Shown piece after piece: positions 6,244 to 11,854 of a DNA stretch of 11,854 nt. The stretch is from contig SIBX01000019.1 in NCBI GenBank assembly GCA_009694925.1, positions 1-11,854 on the forward strand. The letters run 5' to 3'. Position 1 is the first letter of the stretch; every line of letters begins with the position of its first letter. The stretch is from Minisyncoccota bacterium (lineage in GTDB: Bacteria > Patescibacteriota > Minisyncoccia > UBA6257 > 1-14-0-10-40-38). Made by a program: the position numbers and the translations under genes. Below the pieces are notes generated by a model. It was not told where the DNA came from, searched no databases, and saw only the letters and a list, made by a program, of their open reading frames with translations.

Positions 6244-6570
6244 TTATTTTTTACAAGCCTTACAGAGACGGGATTCGGGGTCAATGTCTAAAACTCTTTC
6301 TTCAATTGGTTTTTTGCATTTTTCACACGATCCATATTTACCTTCTTTTATTTTAGTTAAAGCATTTTCTACATCTTCTAATCGATCTCTTTCTCCTTTG
6401 GCTATTCCTAAATTATCAACGATGGCCTCTACTTTTTCTGAGCTTTCTCCGTCGTGATCAGAATCATCGCCAAAATCAGGAGATGTTTCGTCTTCTTTTA
6501 TTCCCTTTTTTAACTCTTTTTCTATTTTTTCAAGCTCTTCTTGATATTCTTTTATTTTTTTATTGTTCAT
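6244..6570 (-). CDS. TraR/DksA-type zinc-finger protein
   Basis: A 108-residue protein with a Lys/Glu-rich helical N-terminus (KKIKEYQEELEKIEKELKKG), an acidic stretch (about 24-45), then the family signature ALTKIKEGKYGSC and a four-cysteine zinc finger with C82, C85, C103 and C106. DksA/TraR proteins insert a coiled coil into the RNA polymerase secondary channel and alter initiation, often with ppGpp. This one is shorter than E. coli DksA (151) and longer than TraR (about 73); it lacks an obvious DxxDxA tip. It is first in the run dksA-comM-avd and has no Shine-Dalgarno site. The TAGGCCATAG repeat stands on both its flanks. Confidence 0.88.
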   Translation of the reverse strand: MNNKKIKEYQEELEKIEKELKKGIKEDETSPDFGDDSDHDGESSEKVEAIVDNLGIAKGERDRLEDVENALTKIKEGKYGSCEKCKKPIEERVLDIDPESRLCKACKK

Positions 6571-6586
6571 TGTTTTTGTTAGGCCC

Positions 6587-6610
6587 TAGGCCATAGTAAT
6601 TAGGCCATAG
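6587..6610. repeat. TAGGCCATAG repeats, upstream of the DksA-like gene
   Basis: Two exact copies (6587-6596 and 6601-6610), preceded by a near copy TTAGGCCCTAGG (6579-6590). With the pair at 6210-6241 they bracket the DksA-like gene. Confidence 0.75.
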
Positions 6611-6663
6611 CGCACAATATATTATTAGCTTAAATTTTATTGCATTTTCTGTATTCCTGCAAA

Positions 6664-6728
6664 CCCCGTAGTAGAAATTCGACAATGAATTTATTGGCTT
6701 TGCAAACAGTCGAATTTTCACTACGGGG
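6664..6728. repeat. Long imperfect inverted repeat
   Basis: Arms 6664-6683 and 6709-6728 match at 18 of 20 positions (CCCCGTAGT...ATTCGAC), with a 25-nt loop containing TTTGCAAA. It lies in the 259-bp gap between the divergent DksA-like gene and rpsT. There is no U-tract, so a simple terminator is unlikely. Possible readings are a dispersed repeat element or a structured RNA or operator. Confidence 0.8.
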
Positions 6729-6744
6729 AAATTTTGATACGAGC

Positions 6745-6772
6745 TTGCTTTTTAGTTTATTATGTGTAGAAT
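6745..6772 (+). promoter_or_regulatory. Candidate rpsT promoter
   Basis: TTGCTT (6745-6750), a 16-bp spacer, and TAGAAT (6767-6772), leaving a leader of about 50 nt before the rpsT ATG. It starts 16 bp after the inverted repeat. Confidence 0.45.
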
Positions 6773-6829
6773 GTAGTAATACTTAAATTATCCACAGGAT
6801 ATTCATAGGAATAATCATTTTTTAAATTT

Positions 6830-7075
6830 ATGCCAATAACACAATCAGCAAAGAAGGCGCTAAGGCAAAACACTAAGAGAAGAGTAAAAAATCTAGCCCA
6901 AAATAGGAATCTTAAGGATGCTGTTAAGGAATTTAGAAAAACACCATCCAAAGAAGCTTTAAGTACAATTTTTAAAAAGCTGGATAAATCTGCTAAAGTT
7001 GGTCTTATTAAGGACAATAAAGCGGACAGATTGAAATCTAGATTGAGCACTTTGCTTACTAAAACTACAAAATAA
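6830..7075 (+). CDS. rpsT: 30S ribosomal protein bS20
   Basis: An 81-residue, very basic, all-helical protein with the bS20 pattern: MPITQSAKKALRQNTKRRVKNLA at the start and KADRLKSRLSTLL near the end. It binds 16S rRNA early in small-subunit assembly. Length is near the usual 85-90. It is a single-gene unit, with a candidate promoter upstream and a strong hairpin directly after the stop. The region before the ATG is AT-rich and lacks a good ribosome binding site. Confidence 0.96.
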   Translation: MPITQSAKKALRQNTKRRVKNLAQNRNLKDAVKEFRKTPSKEALSTIFKKLDKSAKVGLIKDNKADRLKSRLSTLLTKTTK

Positions 7076-7079
7076 AATT

Positions 7080-7109
7080 AAAACTCCTCGGATTTCACCG
7101 AGGAGTTTT
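7080..7109. terminator. Bidirectional terminator between rpsT and holA
   Basis: AAAACTCCTCGG (7080-7091) and CCGAGGAGTTTT (7098-7109) form a perfect 12-bp stem with a 6-nt loop. T-runs on both strands let it serve the two convergent transcripts. Confidence 0.9.
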
Positions 7110-7113
7110 AATT

Positions 7114-7875
7114 TTATGTTAAACAGTAGTAAAGAATTGCTTCGTCGTACTCCAGCTTTCCAGATTTAACGGCAATGTCGTAATCTGCCATTATGGGTTT
7201 TGTTTTTGGGCCCATTAAAGAAGAAAGAATATTAAATATTTTTGCTGAGTCGTTGTTGATCAATAAATACTCAAGCGTGACTATTTTTTCGCTAACCGAT
7301 CTTCCATTCTTTAATTTTTGAATTAATGGGAAAAATTCTGGAATAATCGTTTTTGTGTCGGATTTTTCTCCGAGAGATATTCTTTCTAGCTCCATCATAG
7401 CCTCAAATGTTTTTCCTTCAAATATTTCTGCTACTTCTTCTATGTTTGCCTTGGTTACTTTTAAGTTATTTAACTTAGCTTCTTTTTCTAAAAAAAGTTT
7501 AAATTCTTTTATGTTAAGTTTGGAGAATTCTTCTTTATTCTCGGCTCCTTTAATTAGAAAATCAAATTCTTTCGTTGGTTTTTTATTGAATTCGATAACA
7601 GCATATTCATTCTTGTTGTCTATTATAGATTTTAGAGATTCTTTAATATCCTTAATACTTTCTAATTCTTCTATATTTTTTAAGATGATCAACCTTTTGT
7701 TCTGAAATAGAGAAGTAGATTTTATTAAATCATTAAATTTTTGAATATTTTCATCATTTTCTAGAGAAACGGAAATAACTTGGCCAGTTTTATTTTTTTT
7801 AATAAAATCAGAAGCTATTTCTTTTATTTGACTATTCCTTCTGTATGAATCTTCTCCAAAAATTATGTCTATCAT
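7114..7875 (-). CDS. holA: DNA polymerase III delta subunit (HolA), short form
   Basis: A 253-residue protein that opens with MIDIIFGEDSYRR, the usual start of delta subunits, followed by a degenerate AAA+ fold (FQNKRLIILKNIEEL, NEYAVIEFNKKPT) and a helical C-terminal domain. Delta is the clamp-loader wrench that opens the beta sliding clamp. E. coli delta has 343 residues; the shortening here falls mostly in the middle and C-terminal domains and is common in reduced genomes. It starts 2 bp after the upstream cysteine desulfurase stop codon, so the two are very likely co-transcribed. The assignment rests on the N-terminal motif and overall layout, since delta sequences are poorly conserved. 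Confidence 0.82.
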   Translation of the reverse strand: MIDIIFGEDSYRRNSQIKEIASDFIKKNKTGQVISVSLENDENIQKFNDLIKSTSLFQNKRLIILKNIEELESIKDIKESLKSIIDNKNEYAVIEFNKKPTKEFDFLIKGAENKEEFSKLNIKEFKLFLEKEAKLNNLKVTKANIEEVAEIFEGKTFEAMMELERISLGEKSDTKTIIPEFFPLIQKLKNGRSVSEKIVTLEYLLINNDSAKIFNILSSLMGPKTKPIMADYDIAVKSGKLEYDEAILYYCLT

Positions 7876-7877
7876 TT

Positions 7878-9098
7878 CTATTTCGTAATATTTTCTATAA
7901 TTTTAATTGACTCATCTATTTCTTTTTTATTTGTAAATTTACCAAAAGAGAAGCGAATACTTTGATTTATTCTTTCTTCGTTGAATCCCATAGATTTTAA
8001 AACTCCAGATTCTTTATTGGCACGAGAGGCGCAGGCAGAGCCAGAAGATGCGCAAACTCCTTTTAAGTCCATACTGATCAATAAGCTTTCTTTATCTTTC
8101 TCGGGGATATATATATTAACGATATTTGGTATTCTTTTGTTACTACTTAAATCTTGCCCATTTATTTCTAAGTTTTGATGGATGTTTTTTAATCTTTTTA
8201 TAAAATAATTGTTTAATTCTTTTATTTTTTTATAATTTTGTTTTTTAATCTTTTCGTTTATTTCGATGCTTTTTTGAAAACCAGCAATTTTTGGGACATC
8301 TTCTGTACCAGATCTAAATCCAAACTCTTGTCCGCCGCCTAAAATTATTGGATTTATAGGGGAGTTTAGGGTTTTATTATTTTTTGGTAATAAATTTTTT
8401 GCATATAGAAGCCCAATTCCTTTTGGTCCATAGATTTTATGAGCCGATAAGGTTAGAAGATCAATTCCTAATTCTTCAACATTAATATTTATAAACTGGA
8501 GAGCTTGAGAGGCGTCTGTGTGTAATAGGGGATATATTGAGGACTTATTTATTTTTCCTCCAAGGGAGGATCCGTCTCTGGCGGAAAATTCTTTAATTAT
8601 TTTAGAAATTTCTTTTATGGGCGCAATTGTTCCGGTTTCGTTATTGGCCATTATTACGGAGATTAAAATTGTATTTTCTTTAATTGCGGAGGTTAAAAAA
8701 TTTAGATCAATTAGGCCATCTTTGGAGACTGGTATATATGTAATATCGCAATAAGGTTCGATACTTTTTAATGGTTCAAGAATAGACTCATGCTCGGTTT
8801 GAGTTGTTATTATGTGAGGCCTTTTGTTGTTGTTTTTTATGAAATAATTATAAGTTCCCAAAATAACTAAATTATTGGCCTCGGTTGCTCCGCTCGTAAA
8901 GATAATTTCGTTATATTTTGCTCCAATGGCGCTGGCTATGGATTTTTTTGCCTCAAAGATTGTTTTTGAAGCAATCTGGCCTATTTGATGAATAGAGCTT
9001 GGATTGCCAAAAATTGCCCCAGAAGTATTACTAATTGTTTTTAATACATCTTTATCTATTGGGCTAGTTGAAGCATAGTCAAAATAAATTCGTTTCAT
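7878..9098 (-). CDS. Cysteine desulfurase, NifS/IscS family
   Basis: A PLP enzyme that takes sulfur from cysteine as an enzyme persulfide for Fe-S clusters and tRNA thiolation. I start it at the ATG ending at 9098 (MKRIYFDYASTSP, 406 residues), because the family begins with YFDYA(A/S)T. The ATG at 9125 would add nine non-family residues. Visible landmarks are TSGATEANNL, TEHESI for PLP stacking, NNETGTI, the HTDASQ stretch, the PLP lysine K221 in SAHKIYGPKGIG, and the catalytic cysteine near 356 in SSGSACAS. All are intact. No IscU, SufU or thiolation partner is seen in the window. It is first in a two-gene unit with holA. A TATTATAC stretch lies just upstream of the start, so the mRNA leader may be very short. 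Confidence 0.95.
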   Translation of the reverse strand: MKRIYFDYASTSPIDKDVLKTISNTSGAIFGNPSSIHQIGQIASKTIFEAKKSIASAIGAKYNEIIFTSGATEANNLVILGTYNYFIKNNNKRPHIITTQTEHESILEPLKSIEPYCDITYIPVSKDGLIDLNFLTSAIKENTILISVIMANNETGTIAPIKEISKIIKEFSARDGSSLGGKINKSSIYPLLHTDASQALQFININVEELGIDLLTLSAHKIYGPKGIGLLYAKNLLPKNNKTLNSPINPIILGGGQEFGFRSGTEDVPKIAGFQKSIEINEKIKKQNYKKIKELNNYFIKRLKNIHQNLEINGQDLSSNKRIPNIVNIYIPEKDKESLLISMDLKGVCASSGSACASRANKESGVLKSMGFNEERINQSIRFSFGKFTNKKEIDESIKIIENITK

Positions 9099-9197
9099 TG
9101 TTTGAATATAGTATAATAGATTCATTCTATAATAAAGAGATCATTAATGTTCGTCGCTCATTAAAAAAATAAGCGACATGATTTCCTTAATATTTTA

Positions 9198-9225
9198 TTA
9201 ACAATTTTAAGCAGGAACTTAAAAT
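9198..9225 (+). promoter_or_regulatory. Candidate promoter of the histidine kinase gene
   Basis: TTAACA (9198-9203), a 16-bp spacer, and TAAAAT (9220-9225), each one mismatch from consensus. The start would fall near 9232, only about 10 nt before the ATG at 9243. Confidence 0.45.
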
Positions 9226-9242
9226 TTAATGAAGAAAATCAT

Positions 9243-11168
9243 ATGAGAACAAGATACTGGTATTGGATATGGAAGACTTTTCTAGGACCAAGCAGGCTTA
9301 GGAAAAAATTCGTTAGAAATTTTATTTTAGTGGGTTCTTTGCCGTTAATTTTAATGGGCGCAGTAAGCGTTTACTTGATTAATTTAACTCATAAAATAGA
9401 TGTGCGAGCACTTGAGCTTAATATTGCTAGCCAGGGAGCCCTGAAGGCTGAAAGATTTGTTGATCAAGTGATATCTGATATTAATCTAACGGTGACATAT
9501 GAAGATTTGGCACCAATTAAAGCCGATCAATATGACGTGCTTCTTTCTGGGATGATGAAAGATAATCTGGATATTGTTGATATTTCTTTAGTTTGTACGA
9601 CGCCAGACTTTTGTTCCTCTGGTTATGAACTTAGGCGTTGGTCAAAAATTGGCGAATCACAAGTTGTAAATTCTAATTTAAGAAACTTTTCTACAGAGAA
9701 AAGTTTCTTAACTTCATCTGGGGGTAAGATTTTTAGATCAGAACCAGAACTAAGAGATGGTAATTTCTATCTTTCAGCGCTGTCTCCAATATTTAATACG
9801 CGCAATCAGATTATTGGAGTTATATATGCCACCCTAGATTTACAAAAAATTAAAGAATCTCTTTCAGAACTTAAACTTGGATCAACGGGATATATTTATA
9901 TCGTATCTCAAAGCGGAAAAATATTATCTCACCAAAATAAGGATTTAATAGGCAAAGATGTCTCAAATATTGCTATTGTGTCAGATATTTTAAAAGATAC
10001 TTCTTTAAATTTTTCTAATAATGTTTATTATTCTGGCGTTTCGGGAAATAGTGTCAGTGGCGCCGGTGTTTTTATAAATAGCTTAAATTGGGTGGCCGTT
10101 GCAGAATGGCCAGCTTTAGAGAGCCAATCTTTAATTAGAACAATTTTTATACAGGTTACGATGTTCTTTTTGGCAACTCTTCTTATAATTACAATTTTTG
10201 CTAGTTATGTCGCTTTAAAACTGATTGAGCCAATAGCAGAGATCAGGCAAGGAACGAGTATTATTGGTTCGGGAGATTTTAATTATAGAGTATCTATTAA
10301 GACGGGGGATGAACTTGAGGATCTGGCGGTTAATTTAAATAAGATGGCAGAGCATCTTAAAGGATTAGAAGAACTTAGAGATTTGAGATTAAAAACGGAA
10401 TACTTGAGTCAGAGCCTTGCTAAGGAAAAAGATCTTTCAAAATTAAAAGATCAATTTATTACAACTGTTACCCACCAGTTTAATACTCCTTTGTCTGTTA
10501 TTAACTGGGCATTGGATGGCCTTAGAGATCAAGATGTTACACGGGATAAGATTAATGAAATAAGTACTATTATTGCCAAGAGCCAGAAGGATATTGTAGC
10601 TATAGTTTCAGATTTAGTTACTCTTTCTGAAATTGGTTTCAGATATCAGAAAGAGAATGATAAGCCACTCGACTTATTTGAGCTGGTTAAAAAAGTAACA
10701 GAGGCATTTTCTAATTCATTAAAGATAAAGAATATAAAAATTACTCTTTCAAAATCTACAGAGAATTCTATTGCAACGATAAATGAATTTACAATCAGAA
10801 AAGTTTTTGAAAATTTAATTGATAACGCGATTGGTTATAGTAATGCTGGTAGTGAGGTTTTTGTAGATATTTCTGGAACAGAATCTACTTTAGTTATAAA
10901 AGTATCTGATAAGGGAATAGGTATTCCAGATAAAGACAAGGATTCAATTTTTCAACAGTTTTATAGGGCGACCAATGCTGTGGCAAAGAAAAATGTTGGA
11001 ACAGGATTAGGACTATTTATATGTAAATCTATTGTGGATGGTCATGGTGGAAGAATTTGGTTTGAATCTAAGGAGAACGTGGAAACGACTTTCTTTGTGC
11101 AGATACCGAGGGGAAATCAGGGTATAGTTGGCGGAGTTGTTGCCCCGAAGATTGAAAATAAGGCCTAA
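9243..11168 (+). CDS. Membrane sensor histidine kinase with extracytoplasmic Cache-like domain
   Basis: A 641-residue two-component sensor. A basic N-terminus precedes TM1 (about 27-47, NFILVGSLPLILMGAVSVYLI). An exported sensor domain spans about 50-298; its GSTGYIYIVSQSGKILSHQNKDLIGKD stretch is typical of double-Cache domains. TM2 (about 300-325) and a HAMP linker (about 326-378) follow. The HisKA H-box has the phospho-acceptor H411 in THQFNTPL. The HATPase_c domain has an N-box (NLIDNAIGYSN, near 524), a G1 box DKGIGIP and a G2 box GTGLGLFICKSIVDGHGG (near 586). All catalytic boxes are intact. No response regulator is adjacent, so its partner is elsewhere. The ligand cannot be told from sequence. 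No clear terminator follows. Confidence 0.95.
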   Translation: MRTRYWYWIWKTFLGPSRLRKKFVRNFILVGSLPLILMGAVSVYLINLTHKIDVRALELNIASQGALKAERFVDQVISDINLTVTYEDLAPIKADQYDVLLSGMMKDNLDIVDISLVCTTPDFCSSGYELRRWSKIGESQVVNSNLRNFSTEKSFLTSSGGKIFRSEPELRDGNFYLSALSPIFNTRNQIIGVIYATLDLQKIKESLSELKLGSTGYIYIVSQSGKILSHQNKDLIGKDVSNIAIVSDILKDTSLNFSNNVYYSGVSGNSVSGAGVFINSLNWVAVAEWPALESQSLIRTIFIQVTMFFLATLLIITIFASYVALKLIEPIAEIRQGTSIIGSGDFNYRVSIKTGDELEDLAVNLNKMAEHLKGLEELRDLRLKTEYLSQSLAKEKDLSKLKDQFITTVTHQFNTPLSVINWALDGLRDQDVTRDKINEISTIIAKSQKDIVAIVSDLVTLSEIGFRYQKENDKPLDLFELVKKVTEAFSNSLKIKNIKITLSKSTENSIATINEFTIRKVFENLIDNAIGYSNAGSEVFVDISGTESTLVIKVSDKGIGIPDKDKDSIFQQFYRATNAVAKKNVGTGLGLFICKSIVDGHGGRIWFESKENVETTFFVQIPRGNQGIVGGVVAPKIENKA

Positions 11169-11191
11169 ATTAGCCATGGAATTCCAAATAC

Positions 11192-11219
11192 TTGACATTT
11201 ATTAGTATGATGTGATACA
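11192..11219 (+). promoter_or_regulatory. Strong promoter upstream of the 160-nt inverted-repeat element
   Basis: A perfect TTGACA (11192-11197), a 16-bp spacer, and GATACA (11214-11219) preceded by TGT as an extended -10. The start would fall near 11226, about 22 nt before the inverted repeat at 11248. Confidence 0.6.
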
Positions 11220-11247
11220 GTCTATTATAGTACATAAAACAAGGGTT

Positions 11248-11407
11248 AATGAGGCAAGTCTGCTTTTGCGAAAGTTATGCTAGTCTGGTGACAGTTTTCG
11301 TGGGTCCGATTGATTAGAGACAATGTAATGTATGTGTATAGAGGTCACAAATTAGAGATATTTATATAGAACGTACGTGACTTTGGCTAAAGCAGACTTG
11401 CCTCATT
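11248..11407 (+). ncRNA. 160-nt element closed by a perfect 19-bp inverted repeat; candidate structured RNA
   Basis: Arms 11248-11266 and 11389-11407 are perfectly complementary over 19 bp. The helix continues inward past two symmetric 1x1 mismatches (T/T, G/G) to GC/GC and AAAG/CTTT, ending at 11274 and 11381. The interior (about 106 nt) has scattered GTGAC/GTCAC pairing. No coding potential is seen, and a strong promoter stands 22 nt before the likely transcript start of the helix. It could be a free-standing RNA, the leader of the GC-rich gene at 11519, or a small non-autonomous mobile element. It has no tmRNA, RNase P or SRP landmark that I can recognise. Confidence 0.5.
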
Positions 11408-11422
11408 TTGAGGTAACTCATG

Positions 11423-11439
11423 CCGGAAGAGTTTTCCGG
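11423..11439 (+). other. Short hairpin between the ncRNA candidate and the GC-rich ORF
   Basis: CCGGAA and TTCCGG form a perfect 6-bp stem with a 5-nt loop. No T-run follows, so it is probably part of the leader structure, not a terminator. Confidence 0.5.
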
Positions 11440-11447
11440 AAAGCTAT

Positions 11448-11497
11448 CAACTCTAAAGTCTTCACTTTGTAATTCAAAGTTAAAAGACAAGGAGTTG
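11448..11497 (+). promoter_or_regulatory. Leader hairpin that covers the ribosome binding site
   Basis: CAACTC (11448-11453), GTCTT (11458-11462) and ACTTTG (11464-11469) pair in nested order with CAAAGT (11475-11480), AAGAC (11484-11488) and GAGTTG (11492-11497). The outer 3' arm overlaps the Shine-Dalgarno sequence AAGGAG (11489-11494). Folding would hide the ribosome binding site of the following gene. Confidence 0.6.
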
Positions 11498-11518
11498 AAA
11501 GATGGAGACTAAAGTACT

Positions 11519-11854
11519 ATGGGTACAAAGTCGGACGGATTGTGGAAGATGGAGTTTGGCCAACTCGGAGCGACATTGAAGGTGCTTCAAGATCGTGGTG
11601 TCACCTTGGCGCACATGGAGCGACTTCGTAGTGACTCTGCCTACGCAGATCGTGTTGCTGCTTCGTTTGTTGATATGCGAAGCGCCTTGGTTTCGGCTGG
11701 TATGATTCTCGGCGACGCCTCGGTCCAGATGGAATCATGGATCAAGTTCTATCGTGACCGCTACAGCATCAAGCTGAATGATGTCGCGAGCATCGCGATT
11801 CCGGAACATCAACAGGGCTTCGATCGTCTGATCGTGGTCGCGGAAGGACTGACT
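11519..11854 (+). CDS. GC-rich hypothetical protein, 3'-truncated by the window
   Basis: The open frame runs to the window end (112 codons). The visible N-terminus (WKMEFGQLGATLKVLQDRGVTL, then ERLRSDSAYADRVAASF) matches in style a group of multicopy, GC-rich hypothetical ORFs that I associate with Parcubacteria genomes; I know of no assigned function. The alternation resembles the first 60 residues of the DGR target protein (SLVDAVKNEGGGDEELRCIES and LREQLAKLIV). Composition and codon use contrast with the AT-rich neighbours. The best Shine-Dalgarno (AAGGAG, 11489-11494) is 7 nt from ATG 11502, but that frame stops after 25 codons. ATG 11519, and the in-frame ATG 11549, lie in the long frame without a well-placed ribosome binding site. 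One missing base between 11502 and 11519 would join them. Confidence 0.7.
   Translation, partial: MGTKSDGLWKMEFGQLGATLKVLQDRGVTLAHMERLRSDSAYADRVAASFVDMRSALVSAGMILGDASVQMESWIKFYRDRYSIKLNDVASIAIPEHQQGFDRLIVVAEGLT

Noticed and set aside
6210..6610. TAGGCCATAG repeats as a CRISPR array
   Set aside because: The units are 10 bp, spacing is irregular (5 and 12 bp within pairs), a gene lies between the pairs, and no cas gene is present.
9099..9125. ATG ending at 9125 as the cysteine desulfurase start
   Set aside because: It adds MNLLYYIQT before the conserved MKRIYFDYA start of the family and overlaps promoter-like sequence.
9153..9177. GTCGCT/AGCGAC inverted repeat upstream of the histidine kinase
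   Set aside because: Only 6 bp around a 13-nt A-rich loop. It could be an operator, but nothing else supports it.
11248..11407. tmRNA, RNase P RNA or SRP RNA
   Set aside because: No tRNA-like end or tag frame, no RNase P core motifs, and no SRP GGTCAGG/GGAA helix-8 pattern could be found.

Overview
The window looks like a piece of a Candidate Phyla Radiation genome, most likely Parcubacteria/Patescibacteria. The reasons are AT-rich host genes with few clear Shine-Dalgarno sites, very short intergenic gaps, a small TraR/DksA-like protein, a short HolA, and two GC-rich ORFs that contrast sharply with their surroundings. The lineage is inferred from gene character; no rRNA is present.

Layout. 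1-1674: 3' part of pnp (PNPase). 1788-2771: single-pass membrane protein of unknown function, followed by a large nested hairpin. 2937-4644: a diversity-generating retroelement (DGR) locus. It has a GC-rich target gene (3048-3713) whose last 38 codons are a variable repeat (VR), then a terminator, then a separately promoted template-repeat (TR) RNA (about 3841-4233), then a convergent avd-like gene (4198-4644, minus). 4670-6570 (minus): comM/YifB and a TraR/DksA-type gene, which read toward avd with short gaps and may be co-transcribed with it. 6664-6829: a long imperfect inverted repeat and the rpsT promoter. 6830-7075: rpsT. 7080-7109: shared terminator. 7114-9098 (minus): holA and a NifS/IscS-type cysteine desulfurase, 2 bp apart. 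9243-11168: membrane sensor histidine kinase with no adjacent response regulator. 11192-11518: strong promoter, a 160-nt element closed by a perfect 19-bp inverted repeat, and a hairpin covering a ribosome binding site. 11519-end: 5' part of a second GC-rich ORF.

The central result is the DGR. VR 3598-3711 and TR 4083-4196 align without gaps over 114 bp with 17 differences. All 17 fall on TR adenines (9 A-to-G, 4 A-to-C, 4 A-to-T), and none of the 85 non-adenine positions differs. This is the signature of adenine-specific mutagenic retrohoming. An Avd-like four-helix-bundle protein lies beside the TR, but no reverse transcriptase is visible anywhere in the window, so it must act in trans or have been lost. 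Other unusual points are a nine-base G:C run early in avd, a TR-RNA terminator buried in the end of avd on the other strand, and a target protein whose N-terminal part resembles the second GC-rich ORF at the window end.
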